In this document: positions 1 to 7,618 of the stretch, piece by piece
Numbering within the stretch: the first letter of the stretch is position 1
How the letters are laid out: every line of letters begins with the position of its first letter
Assembly (NCBI GenBank): GCA_900542155.1
Contig: UQMD01000015.1
Location: 1-57,325, forward strand
Direction: 5' to 3'
Source of the DNA: an uncultured Collinsella sp.
GTDB lineage: Bacteria > Actinomycetota > Coriobacteriia > Coriobacteriales > Coriobacteriaceae
Length of the DNA: 57,325 nt
Notes under the pieces: generated by a model
What the model saw: the letters and a program-made list of their open reading frames with translations, nothing else
The model's database searches: none
Told to the model about the DNA's origin: nothing
Translations under genes and position numbers: made by a program

Positions 1-8
1 AAAGGGCG

Positions 9-30
9 GAGGCGGGGCATGCCCCGCCTC
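9..30 (-). terminator. GC-rich palindrome downstream of tatD
   Basis: Two perfect 10-nt arms (9-18 and 21-30) separated by 2 nt form a strong hairpin just after the minus-strand tatD stop codon. On the minus strand it is followed by only a short T-rich tail (CGCCCTTT), so it is a weak-tailed intrinsic terminator or an mRNA-end stabiliser. Confidence 0.55.
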
Positions 31-63
31 TTACACCACATCTCTGCGCGCTACCCACCGGGG

Positions 64-846
64 TCAGCGGAAGTCAAAAATGGAGTGCGAATTCCCCAAA
101 GCAATCGATTCGACGCTCTCCACAGCGCAGTTTTTAAGTTCGGCGATGCGCCGGGAGACGCTTTTTAGCGATGCGATGAGCTGCCGTGCGCTTGTATCCG
201 CTTGCGGCTCGGCCGGAGCGTCGGTTTCGAACAGCAGGCGGTCGAGTGGAATCTGTCGGGCGTATTCACGACCGCGCTTGGTGGCGAGCATGCGCTCGCT
301 GACGGAAAAATAGCAGCCTGCATCGCGCGCGCGGACGAGTTCGTCCGAGGTGCCGCTAAACCAGTGAAAGATGATGGCGGGGGAGTTGGGGCTTGGGGTG
401 AGTAATCCATATGACTCAAGGGCGTCCAGTACGGTTCCTGCCGAACGAACAGCGTGAATTGATATCACGCGCCCGGCAAGAGGGTGCTGCGCGAGTGCAT
501 CGCAGAGCCGGTCAAATGCCTGTACTTGTAGCGGCTCGCTTCCGGCAAAACGAGCGGAAAAGTCGAGCCCGACCTCGCCGATCAAGCGTTCTTGTGCAGC
601 GACTTCGCAAAGCAGGTCGATTTCGGTAGCGCTGCATCGGCCGTCGGCGAGCCACCAGGGATGGAGGCCGACGCCCGCGATGATGTTCGGGTGGTGACTG
701 GCGCGTGTTTTTGCTGCCGCGAAGTCGCGTGGGTCGACGCCGCAGTCAAATAGACCCAGGCCCAGTGCCGTCGTCTCATCGGCAACGGTATCCGGGCAGG
801 CCATCAAATCAAGATGACAGTGTGCATCAAACAACTGCGGCTCCAT
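64..846 (-). CDS. tatD: TatD family metal-dependent hydrolase
   Basis: A 260-residue protein of the TatD metal-dependent DNase/hydrolase family, a cytoplasmic TIM-barrel nuclease. Family motifs appear in order: HCHLD near the N-terminus, GLHPWW, the GEVGLDF metal-site strand, SIHAV, HWFSG and ETDAP near residue 210. Length is normal for the family. The ATG at 846 follows AGGGA at a spacing of about 8 nt. It lies 13 nt downstream of the TcdA gene on the same strand, so the two are probably co-transcribed and end at the palindrome at 9-30. The exact in vivo substrate of TatD proteins in this lineage is unknown. Confidence 0.9.
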   Translation of the reverse strand: MEPQLFDAHCHLDLMACPDTVADETTALGLGLFDCGVDPRDFAAAKTRASHHPNIIAGVGLHPWWLADGRCSATEIDLLCEVAAQERLIGEVGLDFSARFAGSEPLQVQAFDRLCDALAQHPLAGRVISIHAVRSAGTVLDALESYGLLTPSPNSPAIIFHWFSGTSDELVRARDAGCYFSVSERMLATKRGREYARQIPLDRLLFETDAPAEPQADTSARQLIASLKSVSRRIAELKNCAVESVESIALGNSHSIFDFR

Positions 847-859
847 CGCGGCATCCCTG

Positions 860-1657
860 CTAGTCCAAGCGCTGGCCGTCGGCGCGCACGTGCTCGGTGC
901 CGCGTCCGCTGATCTCTCGGATAACCTCGCCGGCGATCATCTGGCCCATGATGGGCGGCATAAAGCTCGCGGTTCCCAACTCGGTACGCTCGTGGATGTT
1001 GGAAGGGTCGCGAGGCTGGGTCTTTACCGATTCCTCGCAGCTAAACAGCACGTGAAGGCTCTTGATGCCACGCTTTTTGCACTCTTTGCGCATGATGCGG
1101 CTCATAGGATCGCGCACGGTGTCAAAGATGTCGGCAAAACGCAGGCATTCGGGGTGGAGCTTGTTGGCCCCGCCCATGGAACTAACCAAACGAATGCCGT
1201 GGTCCTGAGCATATTTGGCAATGGTGAGCTTGGCCGAGATGGTGTCGATGGCGTCGACGACGTAGTCGAGCTTGCCGTCCGTCTGCTCCAAAACGCTCGC
1301 AAAGAAATCATCGATGTTATCGCTCAACAGGTATTCGGTGCGCTTGATAACGGTGGCAGCGGGATTGATATCGCGAATCATGGCTTCCATAACATCGACC
1401 TTGCGCTTGCCGATGGTGCTGTGAAAGGCGATGGCCTGGCGATTGATATTGCTGGGCGCGATGATGTCCTTGTCCAGAATCACAAAATGTCCGATGCCGC
1501 CGCGGGCGAGTGCCTCGCAGCAGTTGGAGCCCACGCCTCCGCAGCCGAGCACCAGCACCGTAGCATCGGCGAGCTTATCGAGTGCCTTGCGGCCCATGAT
1601 GATTTCGAGCTTGGTGTCGCGTGTCTCGTTGGGAGTTGCGGCTGTGGTTTCGGTCAT
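860..1657 (-). CDS. tcdA: tRNA threonylcarbamoyladenosine dehydratase (ThiF/E1-like)
   Basis: This is an E1-like ATP-dependent adenylating enzyme that fits the TcdA/CsdL subfamily, which cyclises t6A to ct6A at tRNA position 37. The N-terminal Rossmann motif is VLGCGGVGSNCCEALARGG, followed by the DKDIIAPSNINRQ segment, which holds the Asn and Arg that contact ATP. Length (265 aa) suits TcdA better than MoeB or ThiF, and no rhodanese domain is present. Two in-frame ATGs lie near the start. The one at 1663 abuts GGAGG with no spacing, while the one at 1657 has a 6-nt spacer, so 1657 is chosen. The gene is upstream of tatD in an apparent two-gene operon. Confidence 0.85.
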   Translation of the reverse strand: MTETTAATPNETRDTKLEIIMGRKALDKLADATVLVLGCGGVGSNCCEALARGGIGHFVILDKDIIAPSNINRQAIAFHSTIGKRKVDVMEAMIRDINPAATVIKRTEYLLSDNIDDFFASVLEQTDGKLDYVVDAIDTISAKLTIAKYAQDHGIRLVSSMGGANKLHPECLRFADIFDTVRDPMSRIMRKECKKRGIKSLHVLFSCEESVKTQPRDPSNIHERTELGTASFMPPIMGQMIAGEVIREISGRGTEHVRADGQRLD

Positions 1658-1802
1658 AGACATCCTCCGATGGGGAAGCGATTCATGTTTTAACTATCGC
1701 CATTATAGGTATTATCGCGATTCCATTTGAGTCCTAGGGGCTTGTTGAAATGAGGCAGGGATTCGCATAAGATGAAGCAGATGGCACCCGTTGCCGCGGG
1801 TT

Positions 1803-1841
1803 GGCCAACTCCCAAACACGTTTGCAGCGTGAGAAGTGGCC
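1803..1841 (-). other. Hairpin downstream of the small peptide gene
   Basis: GGCCA (1803-1807) and TGGCC (1837-1841) flank partly paired sequence and would form a stem-loop in the minus-strand transcript, 24 nt beyond the stop of the 28-residue peptide at 1865-1951. Short membrane toxins of the holin-like type commonly have structured 3' ends. No clear T-run follows. Confidence 0.35.
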
Positions 1842-1864
1842 GTCTTCGCATTACGCGGGGGCGG

Positions 1865-1951
1865 CTATTTCATTCGACCTCCTATGCGGATGCCGAGTTC
1901 CACAGCCGCGATTACAAGCAATAACAACGTCAGGACATCGTCAATACTCAT
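1865..1951 (-). CDS. Small hydrophobic peptide, putative holin-like type I toxin
   Basis: A 28-codon ORF encodes MSIDDVLTLLLLVIAAVE followed by LGIRIGGRMK: a short acidic head, one hydrophobic helix (residues about 7-17) and a basic tail. AAGGAG lies 7 nt upstream of the ATG, a near-ideal ribosome binding site. The shape, size and following structured 3' region resemble the short holin-like toxins (TxpA/BsrG-like and Hol_Tox peptides) whose mRNA is silenced by an overlapping antisense RNA. I cannot identify the antisense promoter with confidence. It could instead be a small membrane protein unrelated to toxins. Confidence 0.5.
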   Translation of the reverse strand: MSIDDVLTLLLLVIAAVELGIRIGGRMK

Positions 1952-2045
1952 AGTCCATCTCCTTCTTGGTAAGAGGGAGCTGATCCATCTGCTTCTTGGC
2001 CCATTGTATCTAAAAACGAACGCATGTTCTATACGTAGTATCAAA

Positions 2046-2083
2046 TTAGATAATTAGACAAACATCTAAATAACGAGTATAGT
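2046..2083 (+). promoter_or_regulatory. Promoter and inverted-repeat operator of sdpR-sdpI
   Basis: A -35-like TAGACA (2055-2060) and a -10-like TATAGT (2078-2083) are separated by exactly 17 nt. An inverted repeat, TTAGAT (2046-2051) and ATCTAA (2064-2069), spans the -35 element. That is where an ArsR-type dimer would block RNA polymerase, so autorepression by the first gene product is likely. The box placement is seen in the sequence; binding is inferred. Confidence 0.6.
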
Positions 2084-2117
2084 GTGCGCGTCGTGAGAGA
2101 TAGTGAGAGGAGGTTCT

Positions 2118-2396
2118 ATGCCGGGAGAGGGTTTTAAGGCGCTTGCCGATCCTACACGGCGACGCATTTTGGAGCTACTGCGCGAGGGCAATTGCACGGC
2201 CGGGGAGCTTGCCGAGCATTTTGACATTAGCAAGCCGTCGCTCAGCCATCATTTGGCGACGCTCAAAAACGCCGGGTTGGTGACCGACGAGCGCCATGGC
2301 CAAAACATCGTTTACAGCTTAAACACCACCGTCATGCAGGACTTGATTGGCTGGTTTATGGGCTTTACAGACACTGAAGGTGATGAGGATGAATAA
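2118..2396 (+). CDS. sdpR: ArsR/SdpR family autorepressor
   Basis: A 92-residue winged-helix repressor of the ArsR family, SdpR type. The core reads FKALADPTRRRILELLREG, then a helix-turn-helix with SKPSLSHHLATLK and a wing ending in YSLNTTVMQD. No metal-binding Cys pair is seen in the recognition helix, which fits SdpR rather than metal sensors. A GTG lies upstream at 2103, but the ATG at 2118 has GAGGAGG 4 nt upstream and is preferred. The stop overlaps the start of the SdpI-like gene by 8 nt, implying translational coupling. In Bacillus subtilis SdpR is tethered by SdpI when toxin is present; here the arrangement is conserved but no toxin gene is adjacent. Confidence 0.85.
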   Translation: MPGEGFKALADPTRRRILELLREGNCTAGELAEHFDISKPSLSHHLATLKNAGLVTDERHGQNIVYSLNTTVMQDLIGWFMGFTDTEGDEDE

Positions 2397-3093
2397 CGAA
2401 AACAAGGGCATTCACGCCACGGGGGTATCGCCGCGTGTATGGGCCATGCTTGTTGTGGTCTGCGCTATTAATGTCGCGGCGCACCTTATGGTGATGCCGA
2501 GCTTGCCTGCACAGATTCCCACGCACTGGGGAGCGAACGGCGCCGTCGACGGTTGGGGCCCTAGCTGGATGGCCTCCGCGCTCGGCGTGCTGCCTCTGGC
2601 ACTTCTTGCAATGTTCTACGTGGTGCCACGCATTGACCCCAAAGGTGAGGCATATCGAACCTCGGGCAAGTTCTATCAGGGCTTCGTAATCGCCTTCACC
2701 TTGTTCATGTGTGCCATAAGCTGGTTGGGTGAGCTTACGGTCTGGGGCGTGGTGCCGGCGGTCGGTTCGGTCAACGTGCTGATTTCCGGTGCTATCGGTT
2801 TGCTGTTCATCGGCGTAGGCAACTACTTGCCGCGTGTGAAGCAGAACTATACGCTCGGTATCAAGACGCCTTGGGCGCTTGCCGATCCCGAGAACTGGCG
2901 CCGCACACAGCGCTTTGGCGGTGCTTGCTTTATGGTGCTGGGTGTTGGTTTGATTGTGATGGGCGTGGCGGGTAGCGTGCTTTCGAGTGAAGTCGTCGCC
3001 GCGGTGATTGCGGTGCTGGCGTTTGGTTCGGTCGGAGCCGTCTACGTCTACTCGTATCTGCTGTGGCGTAAATCGCAGCGAGCCGTTCGCTAA
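2389..3093 (+). CDS. sdpI: SdpI family immunity/signal-transduction membrane protein
   Basis: A 234-residue polytopic membrane protein with an N-terminal DUF1648 segment containing IPTHWGANGAVDGWG, then several transmembrane helices and the SdpI signature loop PRVKQNYTLGIKTPWAL followed by ENWRRTQRFGG. SdpI gives immunity to the SDP cannibalism toxin in Bacillus and sequesters SdpR at the membrane. The start ATG at 2389 overlaps the sdpR stop and is preceded by a purine-rich AAGGTGATGAGG. With no SdpC-like toxin nearby, this is probably an orphan immunity or envelope-stress sensor. A predicted terminator follows at 3158. Confidence 0.85.
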   Translation: MNNENKGIHATGVSPRVWAMLVVVCAINVAAHLMVMPSLPAQIPTHWGANGAVDGWGPSWMASALGVLPLALLAMFYVVPRIDPKGEAYRTSGKFYQGFVIAFTLFMCAISWLGELTVWGVVPAVGSVNVLISGAIGLLFIGVGNYLPRVKQNYTLGIKTPWALADPENWRRTQRFGGACFMVLGVGLIVMGVAGSVLSSEVVAAVIAVLAFGSVGAVYVYSYLLWRKSQRAVR

Positions 3094-3157
3094 GGTTGCG
3101 GAAAACTAGCGTACGCAGTTCATAGTATGTTCTGGGGGACTTTTCCCAGGTAGTATT

Positions 3158-3185
3158 AGGGGCGTGGGCAACCATGCCCCTTTTT
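3158..3185 (+). terminator. Intrinsic terminator after sdpI
   Basis: AGGGGC (3158-3163) pairs with GCCCCT (3176-3181) around a 12-nt loop and runs into five T residues. A second small hairpin (CTGGG/CCCAG, 3132-3149) precedes it. Confidence 0.65.
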
Positions 3186-3276
3186 CGTTAAGTTTCAGAG
3201 CTGATTTCCTCATTTCGTTTCCACTAAAGCGAAACAAGAATAGGGAAACAGCAGGTAGAAAGGATAAAACAGGCAA

Positions 3277-4956
3277 ATGGCGGAGTTTATCTACCAGATG
3301 TATCAGGCTCGCAAGGCCCATGGCGACAAGGTAATCCTTGACGACGTGACCCTGAGCTTCTACCCCGGTGCCAAGATCGGTGTCGTGGGCCCCAACGGCA
3401 TGGGCAAGTCGACCCTGCTCAAGATCATGGCCGGTATCGAGGAGGTCTCAAACGGCGATGCCAGGCTCACCCCCGGCTACACCGTGGGTATCCTGCAGCA
3501 GGAACCGCCGCTCGACGACGACAAGACCGTTATCGAGAACGTGCGCATGGCGTTTGGCGATATGATCGCCAAGGTCGATCGCTTCAATAAGATCGGCGAG
3601 GAGATGTGCGACCCGGATTGCGACATGGACGCCCTCATGGCCGAGATGGGCAAGCTCCAGGACGAGATTGATACCGCCGACGGCTGGGATATCGATTCCA
3701 AGCTCGGCCAGGCCATGGACGCCTTGCAGCTGCCCGATTCCGACATGCCGGTTAACGTGCTCTCCGGCGGCGAGCGTCGTCGCGTGGCGCTGTGCAAACT
3801 GCTGCTCGAGGCTCCCGACCTGTTGCTGCTCGACGAGCCCACCAACCACTTGGACGCCGAGTCGATCCTGTGGCTCGAGCACTTCCTGCACAACTACCAG
3901 GGCGCGGTGCTTGCCGTCACGCACGATCGCTACTTCCTGGATAACGTTGCCGAGTGGATCTGCGAGGTCGACCGCGGCCACCTTTATCCCTACAAGGGCA
4001 ACTACTCCACGTATCTGGAGACCAAGGCCGCGCGTATTGAGGCGCAGGGCAACCGCGATGCCAAGCTCGCCAAGCGCATGGAGGCCGAGCTCGAGTGGGT
4101 ACGCAGCTCGCCCAAGGCTCGCCAGGCCAAGAACAAGGCCCGTCTGGCTCGCTACGAGGAGATGGAGGCCGAGGCCCGCGCAAGCCAGAAGCTCGACTGG
4201 ACCGACATCCGCATCCCTGTGGGCCCGCGTCTGGGCAACAAGGTGCTCGAGGCCCATCACCTGCACAAGGAGTTCGATGGCCGCGTGCTCATCGACGACC
4301 TTTCATTCACCCTGCCGCGTAACGGCATCGTGGGCGTCATCGGCCCCAACGGTGTCGGCAAGACCACGCTCTTCAAGACCATCGTGGGTTTGGAGCCGCT
4401 GACTTCGGGCGAGCTCGAGGTGGGCGAGACCGTCAAGATCTCCTATGTCGATCAGAACCGTTCCGGCATCGACCCCGACAAGAACCTGTGGGAGGTCGTC
4501 TCGGACGGCCTGGACCACATGATGGTCGGCGAGACCGAGGTTCCGAGTCGCGCTTATGTGGCGAGCTTTGGCTTTAAGGGCCAAGACCAGCAGAAGCGCG
4601 CTGGCGTACTCTCCGGTGGCGAGCGCAACCGTCTGAACTTGGCGCTCACGCTCAAGCAGGGCGGCAACCTGCTGCTCCTCGACGAGCCCACGAACGACCT
4701 CGACGTCGAGACGCTGTCCTCGCTCGAAGCGGCGCTGCTCGAGTTCCCGGGCTGCTCGGTGGTCATTAGCCACGACCGTATGTTCCTAGACCGCGTCGCC
4801 ACGCACATCCTGGCGTGGGAGGGCACCGACGAGAACCCGGGCAACTGGTATTGGTTCGAGGGCAACTTCGAGGCCTATCAGGCCAACCGCATCGAGCGCC
4901 TGGGCGAGGACGCAGCCCAGCCGCATCGTATTCACCGCAAGCTGACGCGCGATTAG
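3277..4956 (+). CDS. ettA: ABC-F translation factor EttA
   Basis: A 559-residue soluble ABC-F protein with two nucleotide-binding domains and no membrane segments. Domain 1 has Walker A GPNGMGKS (residues 38-45), signature LSGGERRR and Walker B LLLLDEPTNHLD. Domain 2 has GPNGVGKT (about residue 356), LSGGERNR and LLLLDEPTNDLD. The charged linker between them, about residues 245-310, is the tRNA-interaction arm typical of EttA. EttA binds the ribosomal E site and throttles the first elongation steps according to energy charge. It is monocistronic between two terminators. The Shine-Dalgarno is weak: AAAGG lies rather far upstream of the ATG. Confidence 0.93.
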   Translation: MAEFIYQMYQARKAHGDKVILDDVTLSFYPGAKIGVVGPNGMGKSTLLKIMAGIEEVSNGDARLTPGYTVGILQQEPPLDDDKTVIENVRMAFGDMIAKVDRFNKIGEEMCDPDCDMDALMAEMGKLQDEIDTADGWDIDSKLGQAMDALQLPDSDMPVNVLSGGERRRVALCKLLLEAPDLLLLDEPTNHLDAESILWLEHFLHNYQGAVLAVTHDRYFLDNVAEWICEVDRGHLYPYKGNYSTYLETKAARIEAQGNRDAKLAKRMEAELEWVRSSPKARQAKNKARLARYEEMEAEARASQKLDWTDIRIPVGPRLGNKVLEAHHLHKEFDGRVLIDDLSFTLPRNGIVGVIGPNGVGKTTLFKTIVGLEPLTSGELEVGETVKISYVDQNRSGIDPDKNLWEVVSDGLDHMMVGETEVPSRAYVASFGFKGQDQQKRAGVLSGGERNRLNLALTLKQGGNLLLLDEPTNDLDVETLSSLEAALLEFPGCSVVISHDRMFLDRVATHILAWEGTDENPGNWYWFEGNFEAYQANRIERLGEDAAQPHRIHRKLTRD

Positions 4957-4979
4957 TCGAGCTCAGGTGACCTAATGAG

Positions 4980-5016
4980 AAAGGGACGATAACCTTGAGG
5001 GTTATCGTCCCTTTTT
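4980..5016. terminator. Strong bidirectional terminator between convergent genes
   Basis: A 15-bp perfect stem (4980-4994 with 5000-5014) and 5-nt loop end in a T-run on the plus strand and A residues on the left side. It closes ettA and the convergent gene that ends at 5018. Confidence 0.9.
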
Positions 5017-5017
5017 G

Positions 5018-6325
5018 TTACTTGGTAGAAGGTTCGACTTTATCGATGGTCCAGGCGGCTCCGAGACCGCCGGTGGTGTTGCGGCGAATGCGCACGGTAA
5101 CCTCGCGGCGCTCGCCGGCCTGCGTATAGCGCAGGGGGAAGCTTGCGCGGTTTCGCGCGGCCTCGATGGTACCGCGCTCGCGGGCGATCCAGTAGTACTC
5201 GCCGACGATGCCGAGCGTGTCGGCGCCGTAGGGGAGATAGGTCGACAACTGGTGCAGAAGCGGGCCGGGGCAGAAGACCTCGGTTGCGAAATCGACGGGG
5301 AAGTCCTTGGGGATGGCGGGCGCTGCAGGTGCGGGGGCTGGGGCCGCTGCGGGTACCGAAGCCGGTGCGGATGCGGGTATTTGGTCGCAAGCGGCGGCGG
5401 GCATGGATTCGATGACGGGTGCGGGCTCCGGCGTTACTTTCGGCTTGATCTCGGAATCTGCGGGCTTCACGGTGACGGGTGCGTCTGCAACTGCGGTTTC
5501 AACCTCAACCTGCGTCGCGTTCTCATTCTCGACGCTCGACTTTGCCTCGACCGGCGTGGACGCCATGGTGGTGATGCCGGCGTTGGCGTTCTCGGGGTCA
5601 TAGACGACCGTAAGCGAGATGGCAGGCTGCGGCGTCTCGGGTTCCGGCGTCGACTCGGTAGCGTCTTGACCGGTGGACTCGTCGGGTTGATCGTCCTCCG
5701 CCTCGTCGCCAAAGACATCGCTGTTTTGGAACGCAGGCGTCTCGGGTTGGTTGGCGGCTTCTTCGGTTGTCGACTTGGGAGCCTCGTTGAGCTCCGCAAT
5801 GGCTTCCTGCTCTGATATGACTTCGGGATCGGTCGTGGCGGCGATTTCGGTTTCGGCTTCTGCTGTTACCTCAATAGCGACTTCGATATCTGTCTCGGGC
5901 TCGGGTTCCGGTACGGCTTCAACCATAGCTTTGGGCTCGGGATGCTTAACGTGCTTGGGACGCACGGCCTTGAGGTCCTTCTCGCCGCGCTTTTTCTTTT
6001 TGTAGGACTGCTTGGCGCCCTTGGCTGCCTTGGGCTTGTCCTCGCCTTTGGCAAGGGCGGTATCCCAGGCCTCGTTGGCGATGACGGTGGCATACAGGCG
6101 ACCGCCCTTAAAGACGGTCAGCTTAATGCAGTCATCGAGTTCTTCGAGCAACTCGCGCGTGGACTCGAAGCCCAGGTCATAAGCAGTCATGTCGCCAGCG
6201 GCGAGCGCCTCTTCGACCTGCGTCATAAACGTTTGCTTGCCGCATCCAATCGCATCGCGTAGCAGGCGATACAGATAGATGTGGTTGCCCAGTGAAAGCG
6301 TGGGCCTAACTATTGTCTTGCTCAT
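5018..6325 (-). CDS. Hypothetical protein with acidic Pro/Glu/Ala-rich linker
   Basis: This 435-residue protein is not recognised as a named family. Three parts are visible. Residues 1-95 form a compact, probably helical domain (LYRLLRDAIG, ESTRELLEELDD, LTVFKGGRLYATVI) whose pattern recalls a winged-helix or LOTUS-like fold; that is a guess. Residues about 100-335 are low complexity: a Lys-rich patch, then long acidic Glu/Pro/Thr/Ala runs and a Pro-Ala repeat. Residues about 340-435 form a second folded domain (FATEVFCPGPLLHQL, GEYYWIARERGT, WTIDKVEP). The ATG at 6325 has AGAGGAG 7 nt upstream. No signal peptide is seen, so it is probably cytoplasmic. The convergent ettA shares its terminator. 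Confidence 0.7.
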   Translation of the reverse strand: MSKTIVRPTLSLGNHIYLYRLLRDAIGCGKQTFMTQVEEALAAGDMTAYDLGFESTRELLEELDDCIKLTVFKGGRLYATVIANEAWDTALAKGEDKPKAAKGAKQSYKKKKRGEKDLKAVRPKHVKHPEPKAMVEAVPEPEPETDIEVAIEVTAEAETEIAATTDPEVISEQEAIAELNEAPKSTTEEAANQPETPAFQNSDVFGDEAEDDQPDESTGQDATESTPEPETPQPAISLTVVYDPENANAGITTMASTPVEAKSSVENENATQVEVETAVADAPVTVKPADSEIKPKVTPEPAPVIESMPAAACDQIPASAPASVPAAAPAPAPAAPAIPKDFPVDFATEVFCPGPLLHQLSTYLPYGADTLGIVGEYYWIARERGTIEAARNRASFPLRYTQAGERREVTVRIRRNTTGGLGAAWTIDKVEPSTK

Positions 6326-6397
6326 GGCAAATCTCCTCTTTACACATGTAAAGCATCTTACCATCGCATGGCGCTCGCCATGGCGGCGCCCAAGGCA

Positions 6398-6431
6398 AAC
6401 GGGCGCGAACCGCTGTCGATTCGCGCCCGTT
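6398..6431 (-). terminator. Hairpin between two minus-strand hypothetical genes
   Basis: A 12-bp perfect stem (6398-6409 with 6420-6431) around a 10-nt loop lies 30 nt beyond the stop of the gene at 6462-7415. The downstream T tract on the minus strand is short, so termination strength is uncertain. Confidence 0.6.
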
Positions 6432-6461
6432 GTACAGGTTGCCTATCTGGGGATGCAGTGC

Positions 6462-7415
6462 CTAGTTGCCCGATGTCGTGCCTTGGCTCGAGCTGTCAGA
6501 TGTCGTGCCGGACGCGGTTCCGCTCGAGCTGTTGGTGCTGCTGTTGTCGGTAGATCCCGTACTCGATGTATTGCCATTCGCCTGGTCGCCCGTGCTCGGT
6601 TGAGAGCCGTCAGTCGTTTGGCTTGAGTCAGTCGTACCGGATTGCGTGCCGCTGTTGTTCGCAGAGGAATCGACGCCCTGCGATTGGTTTTGGGTGTTCG
6701 AGGACGAATTGGCAGAGGCAGAACTGTCTTGCGTATCGTCCGTCTGTGCCTGCTGATCCTGCGACTGGGTGTTGCCATTTGCATCGCTCTCGGTCGTGCG
6801 CGACGACAGGATTGGCTCGGGACGCTCGCCCAGACCCTCACCGGCAGTGGTGATAAGGATGGCGCCGGCGCAGGCGATGACCGCGACGATGGCGATAGCG
6901 ATCGAGAAGACGATGACCTTCTTTTGCGTCTGGCTGCGCTCAGCCGCCGCCTTGGCGCGCAGGCTGTTGGGAGCGACGCGCGCCGTGGTCGCGCGTCCCG
7001 CAACCTGGCGCATCTCCTGCGTGGTTGCGGCGCCACCTAGGTGTTCCTCGACATTGGGCTCAACGGGCTCGTAGGCGCCGGTAGGGTAGTCGACAGCGGC
7101 ATGCGTGCCCTTGATTGCTTCGGCGCTGGCGGAGATAAAGTGGCGATAGACCTGCGAGGACACAACAGTGATGACTGAGCTCACGGCGGCACCAATCACC
7201 GAGCCGGCAATGCCGATCTTTGAAGCAAGCGCCACGCTCGTGGCGGCAGCTGCGGCGCCGGCGATGATCTGGGGAATGGAAATGTCATCGAACAGGCCCT
7301 TTTTGGGCGCGATGGCCATGGTCTGTCCGATGGAATGGTTCTCGTGCACGCCGTTGTTGAGTGATGCCGGCGTCATGACGCGCGTGCGCGGCGCGTCGGT
7401 GTACTTGGTTGTCAT
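6462..7415 (-). CDS. Membrane protein with Ser/Thr/Asn/Gln-rich tail
   Basis: A 317-residue protein of unknown function. An N-terminal stretch of about 35 residues precedes a long Ala/Gly/Ile/Val-rich hydrophobic segment (SIPQIIAGAAAAATSVALAS onward), then a soluble stretch, a clear transmembrane helix (VIVFSIAIAIVAVIACAGAI, about residues 178-198) and a C-terminal tail of roughly 110 residues made almost only of Ser, Thr, Asn, Gln, Gly and Asp. Such tails are usually exposed outside the membrane. The start at 7415 has GGGAGG at 7 nt. It is divergent from nadE. Nothing assigns a reaction or partner. Confidence 0.65.
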   Translation of the reverse strand: MTTKYTDAPRTRVMTPASLNNGVHENHSIGQTMAIAPKKGLFDDISIPQIIAGAAAAATSVALASKIGIAGSVIGAAVSSVITVVSSQVYRHFISASAEAIKGTHAAVDYPTGAYEPVEPNVEEHLGGAATTQEMRQVAGRATTARVAPNSLRAKAAAERSQTQKKVIVFSIAIAIVAVIACAGAILITTAGEGLGERPEPILSSRTTESDANGNTQSQDQQAQTDDTQDSSASANSSSNTQNQSQGVDSSANNSGTQSGTTDSSQTTDGSQPSTGDQANGNTSSTGSTDNSSTNSSSGTASGTTSDSSSQGTTSGN

Positions 7416-7524
7416 ACGGGGTCCTCCCGGTGTAAATCTGCTTCGTTTCGTGTAGCCATCAGGGTACCCACCAGATGTGAATCGTACGTGACATTTAACA
7501 GATACCATCAACTCATCAATAGCT

Positions 7525-7537
7525 CACCAAATTGGTG
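7525..7537. promoter_or_regulatory. 13-bp palindrome in the divergent region upstream of nadE
   Basis: CACCAA-A-TTGGTG forms a dyad between the divergent genes starting at 7415 and 7619. It is a candidate operator, but no regulator is nearby and the sequence matches no NAD regulator site that I recall. Confidence 0.3.
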
Positions 7538-7618
7538 GGATGCGGCTGCGCCCGGCGGTTGAACTACAATAAGGCTTGCTAATTGTTATGAATGGCGTCT
7601 ACGCACGGGAGCATTCTT

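Noticed and set aside
890..1693. A 267-codon plus-strand frame opposite tcdA
   Set aside because: The opposite strand encodes a clear E1-like enzyme; this frame has no motif and no upstream site.
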